From positions 1-39,976 of the IMG/VR virus record IMGVR_UViG_3300043434_000338: DNA of 39,976 nucleotides. One strand, written 5' to 3'. Under the pieces are notes generated by a model. It saw only the letters and a program-made list of their open reading frames with translations. It ran no database searches and was not told the DNA's origin. This DNA comes from a virus. The translations under genes and the position numbers were made by a program. Shown here piece after piece: positions 25,718 to 34,752 of the stretch (positions are counted from its first letter, which is position 1; each line of letters starts with the position of its first letter).

Positions 25718-28150
25718 TTAAGATGAACATCCAAAACATTCAATCTCAATACCCTCAGGTTTTGGTGGTAGATTCATATGACTATAATCTACTTTAGGTA
25801 CCTCAACATTTTTCTTAGGCGATTCCATTTTTGAAATATCCATAGCCAAATGTTTTGCTCCTGTTGAAATCGCCTTTGTTCTAACATAATAACAAAGTGT
25901 TTTCAAACCTTTCTTCCAAGAGTGGAAGTGTGATGAAGATATCTTAGATAATGTTGGGTTTGACATATAGATATTCATTGATTGTGATTGGTCAATGAAT
26001 GGTGCTCTGTCAGCCGCCATATCAATAAGTTCCTTTTGTGAGATTTCCCAAATAGTTTTATATTTCGGAATTAAGTGTTCAATTCTCTTAACTTTTTTAT
26101 TGTAATTTTTATCTTCAGTGTCTAAGTAAGCGTTGAAGTTAATTTTTTGGATTGACCCTTCGTTGAAGATGATTTCATTTTTTAGGTCCTCACACCAAAT
26201 TCCAATTTTTTCAAAGTCGTTAATCAAGTACTTGTTAACAATCATAATTTCACCACCAACAACTCTTCTATTGAATAAAGCCGAGTGAGCTGGTTCTGTC
26301 ATTTCAAACGAACCTGTAATCTTAGCTGAAGACGCAACAGGCATTTGAGCCGTGAATAATGAGTTACAAACACCGTATTTTTTAACATCATTTTTTAATG
26401 ATTCCCAATCAAACATACCTGATAAGTCAGACTCTTCTAATCCCCACATATCAAATTGGAAATTTCCTTTAGACATAGGTGAACCGTTAAAGAATTTGTA
26501 AGGTTTTCTGTTTTCTGTTTTACATAGGTCGTTACTTTCAGTAATTGCCGCAAAATAAATTGTCTCAAAAATTTGTTTGTTAAGGTTTTTAGCATCTTCA
26601 GACGTAAAGATATAATCCATTAAGTAGAATACATCCGCTAATCCTTGTGTCCCAATTGCAATCGCTCTTTGTTCTAAACCACCTTTATGTCCTTTATCTG
26701 TAGAGTAGTTGTTTTTATCTACAACGTTGTTTAACGCTCTAACAACTTTTCTAACCTCACTGTATAATAATTTAAAATCAAATTTACCATCAACAATAAA
26801 GTTTTTCAATACCATAGAAGATAATGTACATATCGCGGTTGTCTCCTCATCAGTAAACTGATAAATCTCATTACATAAATTAGATTGTTTGATTACCCCA
26901 ATATTTTGGTGATTAGTTTTTCTATTTGCATTATCTTTAGAACATAAATAAGGTACTCCTGTTTCAACTTGCGATTCAATAATTTTATTCCAAATTGTTT
27001 GTGCAGATACTTTTTTACCAATACCTAACTCAACTGCTTTACGATAATTTTCTTCGTACTCGTCACCATAACATTCTTGTAATGGTTTAATACCTGCTTT
27101 AATAATATCATTTGGACAGAACAAATACCAATCATCGTTATTTTCTACCGCCTTCATAAAGTTGTCAGGAATCCATAATGCGGTAAATAAATCACGAGCT
27201 CTTAATTCCTCAGCACCAGTATTCTTTTTAATCTCAAGTAAATCTATAATATCCTTATGCCAAGGTTCTAAATAGATTGCCGCACTACCAGGTCTTCTAC
27301 CTTGTTGATTAAAGAATCTTAAACCTTCGTTTACAATTTTCAAATATTTCAATAATCCTCCCGCAAATCCTCCTGAAGAATTGATTCTACTTTCTTTACT
27401 ACGAATATTAGATAAACATAACCCAATACCTGCAGCGTCAGACGAATACGTTGATATGTCGTTGAAAGTATTTAATAATCCGTTTCTTGAATCTGAATCG
27501 TTATAATGTAACACACAAGACGCTAACTGAGGAGTTTTAGTCCCTGAGTTAATCATAATTGGTGTTGCTGGTGAAATAAGTTGGGTTGATAGTGAGTTGT
27601 AATACTCAACGGCCTCTTCAAAAGTGTTAGTAACCCATAACGCAACCCTCATATACATATGTTGAGGTCTTTCAATTACTTTACCTTGTGGTGTTTTTAA
27701 CAAATACATTTCAATTAACGACCTCCAAGCAAAGTAATCAAAGTTGTAATCATTTTCGTGATTAATAACCGAATCAATATTACTTGCTCCGTAAGATTCC
27801 ACAATCTCCATCAATCTATCATTTACCACACCTTCTATGTGTAATGTGTGCATAGTATTTGAAAAACTTTCAGAAGTTTCTTTATGGTATGAAGATATTG
27901 CAACTGACGAAGCTAATCTTGAGTAGTCGTGATGACTACCTGTATAAGCTGCAGCAATTTCATAAATAAGTTTATCCAACTCTTTAGTTGTGATTAAACC
28001 CTCAGTTGGTACTGAGGTAATCACCTTAATAAAGATTTCATCTGAATTAACGTTAAGTCCTTTAGACGCTCTTTTAATTCTTTGATATATTTTTTGTGGG
28101 TTAAACGACGCGTCGTCTCCACTTCTCTTTTTTATTCTTAATGACATCAT
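25718..28150 (-). CDS. nrdA: Ribonucleotide reductase class Ia, large subunit
   Basis: 810 residues. It reduces ribonucleoside diphosphates to deoxy forms together with NrdB. Visible elements: an N-terminal ATP-cone (residues about 3-95, starting LRIKKRSGDDASFNPQKIY), active-site Cys212 (QLASCVLHY) and Cys441 (AICTLSS), the finger-loop motif SNLCNEI with Asn424, Cys426 and Glu428, the radical-transfer pair Tyr754-Tyr755 (CYYVRTKA), and the C-terminal CFGC pair (Cys805, Cys808) that re-reduces the active site. All key residues are present, so it should be active and, with the ATP-cone, allosterically regulated by ATP/dATP. ATG-ATG at 28150/28147 makes the exact start ambiguous by one residue. 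It follows nrdB by 18 bases and ends at a strong terminator. Confidence 0.97.
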   Translation of the reverse strand: MMSLRIKKRSGDDASFNPQKIYQRIKRASKGLNVNSDEIFIKVITSVPTEGLITTKELDKLIYEIAAAYTGSHHDYSRLASSVAISSYHKETSESFSNTMHTLHIEGVVNDRLMEIVESYGASNIDSVINHENDYNFDYFAWRSLIEMYLLKTPQGKVIERPQHMYMRVALWVTNTFEEAVEYYNSLSTQLISPATPIMINSGTKTPQLASCVLHYNDSDSRNGLLNTFNDISTYSSDAAGIGLCLSNIRSKESRINSSGGFAGGLLKYLKIVNEGLRFFNQQGRRPGSAAIYLEPWHKDIIDLLEIKKNTGAEELRARDLFTALWIPDNFMKAVENNDDWYLFCPNDIIKAGIKPLQECYGDEYEENYRKAVELGIGKKVSAQTIWNKIIESQVETGVPYLCSKDNANRKTNHQNIGVIKQSNLCNEIYQFTDEETTAICTLSSMVLKNFIVDGKFDFKLLYSEVRKVVRALNNVVDKNNYSTDKGHKGGLEQRAIAIGTQGLADVFYLMDYIFTSEDAKNLNKQIFETIYFAAITESNDLCKTENRKPYKFFNGSPMSKGNFQFDMWGLEESDLSGMFDWESLKNDVKKYGVCNSLFTAQMPVASSAKITGSFEMTEPAHSALFNRRVVGGEIMIVNKYLINDFEKIGIWCEDLKNEIIFNEGSIQKINFNAYLDTEDKNYNKKVKRIEHLIPKYKTIWEISQKELIDMAADRAPFIDQSQSMNIYMSNPTLSKISSSHFHSWKKGLKTLCYYVRTKAISTGAKHLAMDISKMESPKKNVEVPKVDYSHMNLPPKPEGIEIECFGCSS

Positions 28151-28168
28151 ATTTCTCTTTTTTATATA

Positions 28169-29116
28169 TTAAAAATCATCGGTAAATGAAAGTGATTCAC
28201 CTAACTTTGCTTTTTGGTATTCAACAGTTCTTGATTCGAAAAAATTACCTTTTGTTTCAACGGCAATTTGTTCCATAAACTTAAATGGTTGTTCAACGTT
28301 AAATTCTTTTTTACAACCAAGTTTAATTAATAAACCGTCAGTTACAAATTCAAGATATTGTTTCATTAAATTTGAGTTCATACCGATAAGTGAAACTGGT
28401 AATGATTCAATAATGAATTCTTTTTCAATCTCTAATGCGGATAATAATATTTCTCTGATTCTTTTCTCACTTGGTTTATTTTCAATGTGATTATTCAATA
28501 AATGAATTGCAAAGTCACAATGTAAATTCTCATCTTTAAAGATAAGTGAATTAGCATTACATAAACCTTGCATTATTCCTCTTGATTTCAACCAAAAGAT
28601 TGAACAGAATGAACCCGAGAAGAAGATACCTTCAACCGCCGCAAACGCGATTAATCTTTCCTCAAAGGTTGAATTTTCAATCCAATCCAAAGCCCATTTT
28701 GCTTTCTTTTGTACCGCAGGTAATTTATCAATTGCGTGGAAACACTCATCTTTTTCTTCAGGACTTGAGACGTAAGTGTCAATAAGAAGAGAATACATTA
28801 ATGAGTGAATGTTCTCCATCATAAGTTGAAACCCGTAGAAGAATTTTGCTTCAGGGTATTGAACTTCTTTAAGGAAATTTTCCGCCAAATTTTCATTTAC
28901 AATTCCGTCAGACGCCGCAAAAAATGATAATATATTTTTAATGAAGTATTTTTCATTATCCGATAAATTTTCCCAATCACGAATGTCGTTTGTCAAGTCA
29001 ATTTCTTCGGCCGTCCAAAACGCCGCCTGATGTTGTTTGTAAAACTCCCAAATATCATTGTGTTCAATAGGGAAGATAACGAACCTGTTGGGATTTTCTA
29101 CCAATATTTTTTCCAT
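28169..29116 (-). CDS. nrdB: Ribonucleotide reductase class Ia, small (radical) subunit
   Basis: 315 residues, the di-iron tyrosyl-radical partner of NrdA. All iron ligands can be placed: Asp40 (WTAEEIDL), Glu101 and His104 (MENIHS), Glu162 (AVEGIFF), Glu196 and His199 (KDENLHCDF). Tyr108 in HSLMYSLL corresponds to the radical tyrosine of mouse R2. The pattern with [17 protein letters not shown] and [16 protein letters not shown] is the eukaryote-like branch, which is also common in Bacteroidota, and differs from E. coli NrdB. The C-terminal LSFTDDF tail is the usual docking peptide for NrdA. It lies between the helicase gene (22-base gap) and nrdA (18-base gap), so all three are probably co-transcribed. 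Confidence 0.96.
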   Translation of the reverse strand: MEKILVENPNRFVIFPIEHNDIWEFYKQHQAAFWTAEEIDLTNDIRDWENLSDNEKYFIKNILSFFAASDGIVNENLAENFLKEVQYPEAKFFYGFQLMMENIHSLMYSLLIDTYVSSPEEKDECFHAIDKLPAVQKKAKWALDWIENSTFEERLIAFAAVEGIFFSGSFCSIFWLKSRGIMQGLCNANSLIFKDENLHCDFAIHLLNNHIENKPSEKRIREILLSALEIEKEFIIESLPVSLIGMNSNLMKQYLEFVTDGLLIKLGCKKEFNVEQPFKFMEQIAVETKGNFFESRTVEYQKAKLGESLSFTDDF

Positions 29117-29138
29117 AGTAATTTTAATTTAATTTTTG

Positions 29139-30533
29139 TTAAGACTGTTTTTGTTTTTGTTGTTGCTCTCTTTCTTTTCTTTTCTCAAGAAGTTCTTTAA
29201 CTCTATCTCTTTTTTGTTCCTCTTTTTGTTCTTCAAATCCTAAGAATGTTACTGAACTTTCAGTATCAATTTCAATAAGTTCATTATCAAATTTACAGTT
29301 TTCGAATACAACACCATCGGAACCAATACGAGATTTAGTAATTGCGATAGTAGCAAGTTTCATTTCTTTTTGTTGTAAAGTTTTAGCCACGGAAATGATA
29401 ACGTGTCCAACTTGTGCTTTCTTAATAGAACCACCCATTTGGTCGGTGGTAACCACTTCTGATGAAATCGAGGAACGGTTTCCTTGTGTTGCGGTCCATC
29501 CAACAATGTTCAACTCGTGACACATTGCTTCAAAACCTCTCATAACTGAACCTTCACTTTTCCATTCATCTCCAAGATTTTTGTCAGGTACTACACAATC
29601 AATATAATCTAAAAGAATCATATCAATTTTATTTCCCTCAGCAATCATTTTCCTAACTTGGTTTTTGATTTGCATCATAGTTAGAGTATCAGAAGGTAAT
29701 TTTTTAAGAGTTAACTTGTTCGGCATAGATTCTTTAATTGCCGTAACTTTCTCCATTACTTCTTCTTTCTTATTTGCCATATCATCAGGGGCAATTCCTG
29801 TCCAAAGTGTAAAATGTTTTCTTTGAATAATCTTTGGGTTATCTTCAAAGAATATTTGTAATACGTTATAACCTAAGTTAAATCCGTGATTAGCTATTTT
29901 TGTTAATAGTGTAGATTTACCTACACCTGTTGGTGCCAAAATTACACCGATTTCCCCTTTGGCCAAACCACCTTTAAGTAGTTTGTCTATACCTGGGATT
30001 CCCATAGGTACTGGATGTCTGTAATCATCATTTAAAACATCGTCTAAATTGTGAAAAACATCCTCAGTCCCTTTATCAACCTCCCCGACTTGTAAGGCTT
30101 TACTAACCATTTCTTCTAATGTGTCGTAGTTTTCAAACTCACCCCCATCAATGATTTTTTGAGCCTTTGTCATCACTTTCTGTAACTCTTGTTGTTTACA
30201 GAATTTTAATGCCTTTTCCTGAACATAAGTACTACCCTCAAGAGGTGCCTCAGCAACTTTATTAATCGTGTCTAATACCATTCTGGCAGCTAATTCCTGT
30301 TGGAATTCTGACTTGGCAATCTGACCTAATGTTTCAAAAGATGGACTTGATTCGTACTTTTTATAGTATTCTTTAATCATCTGAATTATGATTTTAAAAT
30401 ACTTGTTTTCAAAATAATTTAGTTCAATAACATCAATAATTGAGCGAGCGAATTCTTTATCTAAGATAGTTTGATTAAGAAGTTGTAATTGGAAAGTTTC
30501 CCCTAAATAATTAAAATTTTTGCCTGAATTCAT
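29139..30533 (-). CDS. 41: Replicative DNA helicase, DnaB/T4 gp41 family
   Basis: 464 residues, near T4 gp41 (475). It unwinds DNA ahead of the fork as a ring hexamer. Walker A is APTGVGKST (residues 200-208), the catalytic Glu is in FFED (Glu231), Walker B is MILLDYID (Asp310), and the sensor motif is TATQGNRSS (Gln351). A C-terminal TKSRIGSDG segment carries the likely arginine finger. Residues 1-150 form the helical N-terminal domain typical of the family. The last 30 residues are highly charged (KRDRVKELLEKRKEREQQQK), possibly a contact for primase or a loader, neither of which is in the window. A candidate promoter motif lies 22 bases upstream. Confidence 0.95.
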   Translation of the reverse strand: MNSGKNFNYLGETFQLQLLNQTILDKEFARSIIDVIELNYFENKYFKIIIQMIKEYYKKYESSPSFETLGQIAKSEFQQELAARMVLDTINKVAEAPLEGSTYVQEKALKFCKQQELQKVMTKAQKIIDGGEFENYDTLEEMVSKALQVGEVDKGTEDVFHNLDDVLNDDYRHPVPMGIPGIDKLLKGGLAKGEIGVILAPTGVGKSTLLTKIANHGFNLGYNVLQIFFEDNPKIIQRKHFTLWTGIAPDDMANKKEEVMEKVTAIKESMPNKLTLKKLPSDTLTMMQIKNQVRKMIAEGNKIDMILLDYIDCVVPDKNLGDEWKSEGSVMRGFEAMCHELNIVGWTATQGNRSSISSEVVTTDQMGGSIKKAQVGHVIISVAKTLQQKEMKLATIAITKSRIGSDGVVFENCKFDNELIEIDTESSVTFLGFEEQKEEQKRDRVKELLEKRKEREQQQKQKQS

Positions 30534-30555
30534 ACTCTATATTTGTTTGTGTAAT

Positions 30556-30565
30556 TGATAAATAC
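30556..30565 (-). promoter_or_regulatory. Candidate phage promoter motif GTATTTATCA
   Basis: Minus-strand GTATTTATCA, 22 bases before the helicase ATG at 30533 and abutting the stop codon of the preceding gene. It is one of the six NTATTTATNA sites and could boost helicase-nrdB-nrdA expression. Confidence 0.4.
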
Positions 30566-31020
30566 TATACTGAAAGCGGAAGGCCTATATATTCATAAGT
30601 TAAATTTTCACCTGAAAAAATGTCAGTTAAACCCTTAAGTACAGTTTTTAGGTACGGACGTACGTCTACGGTGTATCTTATTTTTGGCGGGTATAATTTT
30701 GCATTGAATTGTCTATGACAAAGTGTCTCATCACCAACCTTAATAAATAAATTAAAGTGTTCTTCACCGTCAGTCATTGAGGTGTTTAAAACGTTCTCAT
30801 CTTCCATAATTTGATTGATATTATCAATCATATATGAAACTGTTCTGTTTTTCAAATCTAACTCTAAATCCTCTTTAACATCTTTAATAAACTCGTACAA
30901 CTCTAACGAATTTTTTGCCGATGAATTAAATCCTTTTACATTGTAAAATCTTTGTACAATGATTCTGTCGTTTAACGTAAGTAAAAACTCCATTTTCGTT
31001 AAGTCTTGCTCTTTTGTCAT
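30565..31020 (-). CDS. Unrecognised small protein in the replication block (151 aa)
   Basis: 151 residues starting MTKEQDLTKMEFLLTLNDRI. It alternates beta-type segments (DRIIVQRFYNVKGF, EEHFNLFIKVGDETLCHRQF) with a charged helix (LELYEFIKDVKEDLELDLK), has no membrane segment or recognised motif, and ends at GLPLSV. It starts 3 bases after the exonuclease gene's stop would be read in the opposite order of transcription, i.e. exonuclease, then a tight junction, then this gene, so the two are co-translated. Position between exonuclease and helicase suggests a replication or recombination accessory role, but this is inference only. Confidence 0.75.
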   Translation of the reverse strand: MTKEQDLTKMEFLLTLNDRIIVQRFYNVKGFNSSAKNSLELYEFIKDVKEDLELDLKNRTVSYMIDNINQIMEDENVLNTSMTDGEEHFNLFIKVGDETLCHRQFNAKLYPPKIRYTVDVRPYLKTVLKGLTDIFSGENLTYEYIGLPLSV

Positions 31021-31023
31021 AAT

Positions 31024-32034
31024 TTAATTTTTGTTTGTTTTATAATTTCTTTTTTCTTTTCGGGTTAGTTTCATAAAAGGTCTGATGAAGTTAACCCAAG
31101 CATCATCAGTTTTTGGTAGGTATTTAAAGAATCCGTTCTCCATCATCATCTTTATTAAGTTTTTATACCCCCTACCATCGGGGTCTAAACTCTCTCTATA
31201 ATAAAGTTCAACTAACTCTTTCGCTTCATCAGTTATTAAAGGATTAGACAAATCTACGATTTTTTCATTAATTACAAAAAATTCATTCCCATATACACCA
31301 GTTTTAGTCTTACCTGTAAGTAGATTATTTAACGCAGTGTTGTTTTTGTCCGTTTCAAATAACTTTTCAGCCTTAGTTAAAATATCGGAAACATTTACCG
31401 TATTTTCAAGTAGCTCAGGAAATAATTTAACCAAAGTTTTCTCACCTAAGTAATAGATACCGTCTATGTTATCCGATTTATCACCAGATAATATCTTATA
31501 GGTTTTAATGTTTTGATGTGGGAATTCATAGTGATATATCTTAATCTTATCACCATTCTGATACATCGTCTTAGTGTTTGGGGAATAGATAGAGACACGT
31601 TCTGAGATTAACTGTGTTAAGTCTCTATCACCTGAAAATATTGTCTTATTTTCATCAGGAGACACCTGACAATAATAAGCGATTAAATCATCAGCTTCAT
31701 TATTGTCAATGTCTATCTGTCTTACAAACATTTCTTCCAAATATTGTTTAACTCGTTCTTTCTGTTTAGTGAAAGAATCTTCCTTATACACATTAGGTTC
31801 AGAATGTCTGTTTTCTTTATATTGTGGGTATATTAGTTTTCTCGCGGATGAACTACTCTCACCATCCCAAAATACTACAACTTTATCATAGTTGTATTCT
31901 TCTATGAACTTACGTAGAGTATTAATGAAATGCCATATCCCACCAACGTGTTCTCCTTTATGGTAAAAATCTTTTACCCCGTGAAATCCTATTTTTAGTA
32001 AATTATTACCGTCAACTAATAATGTTTTAGTCAC
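31024..32034 (-). CDS. rnh: 5'-3' exonuclease, T4 RNase H/FEN-like
   Basis: 336 residues, slightly longer than T4 RNase H (305). It removes RNA primers and 5' flaps during lagging-strand maturation. The metal-binding acidic residues of the FEN/PIN fold are in order: Asp8 (LLVDGNN), Asp57 (VFWDGE), Glu113, Asp115 and Asp116 (NEADDLIAYY), Asp136 and Asp138 (SGDRDLTQL), Asp185 and Asp188 (GDKSDNIDGI). The helix-hairpin-helix region follows (GIYYLGEKTLVKLFPELL). The start is GTG at 32034 (GTG ACT AAA), which puts the conserved Asp near the N-terminus as in the family. It follows uvsX by 18 bases. The Lys/Arg-rich C-terminus (LTRKEKRNYKTNK) may contact gp32 or DNA, as in T4. Confidence 0.93.
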   Translation of the reverse strand: MTKTLLVDGNNLLKIGFHGVKDFYHKGEHVGGIWHFINTLRKFIEEYNYDKVVVFWDGESSSSARKLIYPQYKENRHSEPNVYKEDSFTKQKERVKQYLEEMFVRQIDIDNNEADDLIAYYCQVSPDENKTIFSGDRDLTQLISERVSIYSPNTKTMYQNGDKIKIYHYEFPHQNIKTYKILSGDKSDNIDGIYYLGEKTLVKLFPELLENTVNVSDILTKAEKLFETDKNNTALNNLLTGKTKTGVYGNEFFVINEKIVDLSNPLITDEAKELVELYYRESLDPDGRGYKNLIKMMMENGFFKYLPKTDDAWVNFIRPFMKLTRKEKRNYKTNKN

Positions 32035-32052
32035 TTAGTTTTGTTTATATTG

Positions 32053-33054
32053 TTACGACTCTTTTTCTTCTCTTAAATCAAAATCACCATCGGTTCCGAT
32101 AATCTCTTTCCAATAGTCAGCATATTCTTTTTTGTATTTCTCAATAGATGCCTTCTCTTCTGACGCTTCTTTACCTGCAATAAATCCGTGTGGTGTTACA
32201 ATGATTTTACCATCCTCATAACCAAGACCATTGATGTGGTTTTTCATTACAGATACTTTAGTTCTTGACGCGAATTTGATTGTTCTCTTGTCTTTTGTTG
32301 CAGTAATTTTTGTAGTTCCAGCCCCTTTTTGATTTCCAAATAAGAAAACTAATGATGAGTTTAACCAAATCGCCTCTCCACCTTTAGCTTTAATTTTAGG
32401 TTGTCCAAATGGATTATCAGGTAATTCAACCCAAGGTTGATTAACAATGATTAAAGTATTTTCATACTTAGAATCAGCTTTACGAGAACCTGAAATACGT
32501 TGGTTGATACCCATACCTATTTTGTCGGCTAACGTTGAGGCGTTGTGTTGTTTACCGCCTTTACCTTCGTAAGTCATTTTACAAGGAACTGAACCAACTG
32601 AATCCCACATAAAACATAAACTATAATCTAACTCACCTTTCTCTTGGGCGTCCAACAATGAATTAATATAATCCGTAATTTGTTCAATATAGTCAAAGTT
32701 ATTGTTGAAGATGTAAAACCCATCCCAATCCAATTCCCCTGTTGTTTCATCAACAACTTCTTCACATTCAAAACCCATAAGTTTTGCGTGTTCAAAAGAC
32801 CATTTTTGTTCTGTAATAATGAACACAGGTAAAATACCTTTTTTCTGAGCATCAACCGCGGTTTTAACCAACGCAGTTGTTTTTCCCGTATCCGAGTGAC
32901 CTAAAAACATATTCAAGTGACCTATAGCAGGCCCTGGTAATCCTACCGCGTCCAAAAAGTCAGTACCCAAATCAAAAAATCTTTGTGGTTTGTATTTTGC
33001 CGATGTTGAGAACTTATCCTTGATTGATTTAAAATCGTTTTTTTTGATTGCCAT
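32053..33054 (-). CDS. uvsX: UvsX/RecA-family recombinase
   Basis: 333 residues, shorter than T4 UvsX (391). It polymerises on ssDNA to drive strand exchange and recombination-dependent replication. Walker A is GHSDTGKTT (residues 52-60), the first Glu after it lies in ITEQKW (Glu83), and Walker B is SLCFMWDSVG (Asp152). The L1/L2-type region includes GINQRISGSRKADSKYENTL and a NQPWVELPDNPFG segment. The C-terminus is acidic (FDLREEKES), like many RecA proteins. The ATG follows the A-rich leader that is usual here. It lies 87 bases after gp32 across a hairpin, and 18 bases before the exonuclease gene. The adjacent gp32-uvsX pair fits cooperative action on ssDNA. Confidence 0.95.
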   Translation of the reverse strand: MAIKKNDFKSIKDKFSTSAKYKPQRFFDLGTDFLDAVGLPGPAIGHLNMFLGHSDTGKTTALVKTAVDAQKKGILPVFIITEQKWSFEHAKLMGFECEEVVDETTGELDWDGFYIFNNNFDYIEQITDYINSLLDAQEKGELDYSLCFMWDSVGSVPCKMTYEGKGGKQHNASTLADKIGMGINQRISGSRKADSKYENTLIIVNQPWVELPDNPFGQPKIKAKGGEAIWLNSSLVFLFGNQKGAGTTKITATKDKRTIKFASRTKVSVMKNHINGLGYEDGKIIVTPHGFIAGKEASEEKASIEKYKKEYADYWKEIIGTDGDFDLREEKES

Positions 33055-33094
33055 ATGTGTCTATGTTATTGTTTCTTTTTATTTAAAATGTAAA

Positions 33095-33131
33095 GAACTT
33101 GGACACCTTGTCTGAGTAGATGTCCAAGTTC
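33095..33131 (-). terminator. 11-bp hairpin after gp32, possible weak terminator
   Basis: GAACTTGGACA (33095-33105) and TGTCCAAGTTC (33121-33131) are perfect inverted copies with a 15-base loop, starting 10 bases after the gp32 stop. On the minus strand CTTTACATTTT follows, a broken T-run. It could partly terminate gp32 transcripts or protect their 3' end, allowing more gp32 than UvsX. Confidence 0.55.
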
Positions 33132-33141
33132 AGTCGTATTC

Positions 33142-33993
33142 TTAGAATGGCATATCCTCATCAGGTTGTGCATTCTCTTGTGGGTCTTTGTATGAAGAAG
33201 CACTTGTTCCTCCACCCATACTCATTTCTTCAGATGAACTATCACCATAAACATAACCACCTTTTTCAGAATCCCAACGTGGAGTTTCTCCTCGAGCAAT
33301 TGCCTCTAAATAGTCAGTTGGTTTTTTAGAATAAACATCTCTCCAAGTTAATTCATCATTAACCCAAGCTTCTAATTGAGTCTTGTCTTCGTGTAATGGT
33401 TGTGCATCATCATACATAATTGTTTGGATGATTGTATAATCCTTACCTTTTGGAGTTTTTGCTTTAGCTAATTCGATAATCAAATCACGACCGTTTTCTG
33501 CGTTAGTGATATCTCCTTTATTTCTCCAAATTGGAATAATTTTGTCTAACACACCTTCGTTTTTGTAGTTGTGTTTGAAACGCCAGAATTTAACACCATC
33601 TTCAGGTTTATCTCTGTCGATTACTTTGACAATGTAGAATTTTCTTGATTTGTAATTTTTAGCAAGTTCTTTGTCAGACTCTTTACCTGTTGAGGTAAGT
33701 TCTTCATAAACTTCGTTCAAAGGTGAACGTTCGTTATCGTTTTTAGAAGGGTCATATAGTTTGTTCCATTGACCACCTACTTGCACTTCGTGGAACCAAG
33801 CCTCAACAAACGGTGAACTACCATCTTTTGTTGGGAGGATACGAATACGTTTTTGAGCAGAGTTTTGTCCTTGTGGAAGAATTGCCGCGAAGTATTTCTT
33901 CATACGTTCGTCCATAGACATTTTGTTGGAGTTACCTCCTGACTGTTGTGATTTCTCGTACTGAGCTAAGACAGAATCTAGTGTTGACATCAT
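33142..33993 (-). CDS. 32: gp32-like single-stranded DNA-binding protein
   Basis: 283 residues, near T4 gp32 (301). It coats ssDNA during replication, recombination and repair. The N-terminal region has a helical segment and basic patch (DERMKKYFAAILPQGQNSAQ, KRIRILP), equivalent to the cooperativity and start of the OB fold. The core includes EAWFHEVQVGGQWNKLYDP and RKFYIVKVIDRDKPEDG, then FWRFKHNY, with the family's aromatic and basic DNA contacts. The C-terminus is Ser/Gly-rich and ends in a strongly acidic tip, DEDMPF. There is no cysteine at all, so the zinc site of T4 gp32 is absent. ATG-ATG at 33993/33990 leaves the start ambiguous by one residue. It heads the recombination genes and is followed by an 11-bp hairpin. 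Confidence 0.9.
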   Translation of the reverse strand: MMSTLDSVLAQYEKSQQSGGNSNKMSMDERMKKYFAAILPQGQNSAQKRIRILPTKDGSSPFVEAWFHEVQVGGQWNKLYDPSKNDNERSPLNEVYEELTSTGKESDKELAKNYKSRKFYIVKVIDRDKPEDGVKFWRFKHNYKNEGVLDKIIPIWRNKGDITNAENGRDLIIELAKAKTPKGKDYTIIQTIMYDDAQPLHEDKTQLEAWVNDELTWRDVYSKKPTDYLEAIARGETPRWDSEKGGYVYGDSSSEEMSMGGGTSASSYKDPQENAQPDEDMPF

Positions 33994-34061
33994 AATAATT
34001 GTTTTTAAAATTTTAAGTTATTTGTAACCTAATAATAAACCCAATTACCTACTTTGTCAAA

Positions 34062-34748
34062 TTAAAATCCGAAATTCTTTTTAGGTTCCATAGTGAATGA
34101 ATTTTTAATATCCGCAGATGAGAAGTTCTCCACATCATCACTTGTTAAAATATATTCATTCTTACCTGATTTTTCCATATCAGGTTCTTTATCGATAAAG
34201 AAATCTGTCAATTTTTGATTAAAAGGTCCCGAATCTAAACTTCTAAGTTCTAATTTTTCTTGTGGAGTCTTTTCTCTGTATTTTTCAATTTTCTCTTCCA
34301 TAGAGTTAATCTTACTCATTAATTGGTCCATTTCACCTAACTTAGATTCTAAGTTGTCTAAGTGACCAAATAACTTATCAAAATACTCATCTTGTTTTTG
34401 ACCCATATCTTTTTGGGTAGTTACTAAATCTGTGATATCTAACTCTTCACTATCAGTATCTTCCATACCCTCTTCACCTTCAGGATTTCCCTCGTCGTCA
34501 ATTTTTTCAACATCAGGGTCTGTTTCAGTGTCAATAGGTTGTGCCTCTCCTTCCACAGGAGTTTCACCTCCAACAGGAGCGTCTCCAACAGGAGCGTCTC
34601 CAACAGGAGCATCTCCAACAGGTGCATCACCACCTGGTAATGGTGGTGCGTCTCCAACAGGTGGCTCAGGTAATTCTTGTTCTAAGATATATTTGTTAAT
34701 TGAATTATATCTTTTAATCTCTTCTATAATTTTCTTATCGATTCCCAT
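34062..34748 (-). CDS. Acidic coiled-coil protein with GDAPV repeats (228 aa)
   Basis: 228 residues. Residues 1-25 are a basic/hydrophobic helix (GIDKKIIEEIKRYNSINKYI). Residues about 28-60 are a Pro/Gly/Ala stretch with GDAPV repeated four times in tandem, plus a fifth GDAP nearby. Residues 65-105 are very acidic. Residues 108-160 are a probable coiled coil (YFDKLFGHLDNLESKLGEMD, then QLMSKINSMEEKIEKYREK). The C-terminus includes a charged segment ending in PKKNFGF. No enzyme motif is visible. The acidic linker plus coiled coil suggests a scaffold, core or adaptor protein, but I cannot name a family. It begins 4 bases after the preceding 74-residue gene. Confidence 0.75.
   Translation of the reverse strand: MGIDKKIIEEIKRYNSINKYILEQELPEPPVGDAPPLPGGDAPVGDAPVGDAPVGDAPVGGETPVEGEAQPIDTETDPDVEKIDDEGNPEGEEGMEDTDSEELDITDLVTTQKDMGQKQDEYFDKLFGHLDNLESKLGEMDQLMSKINSMEEKIEKYREKTPQEKLELRSLDSGPFNQKLTDFFIDKEPDMEKSGKNEYILTSDDVENFSSADIKNSFTMEPKKNFGF
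34565..34632 (-). repeat. 15-bp tandem repeat encoding GDAPV
   Basis: Four to five near-identical 15-base copies (plus strand TCCAACAGGAGCGTC with small changes) encode the GDAPV repeat in the acidic coiled-coil protein. Copy number could change by slippage without shifting the frame. Confidence 0.8.
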
Positions 34749-34752
34749 ATTC

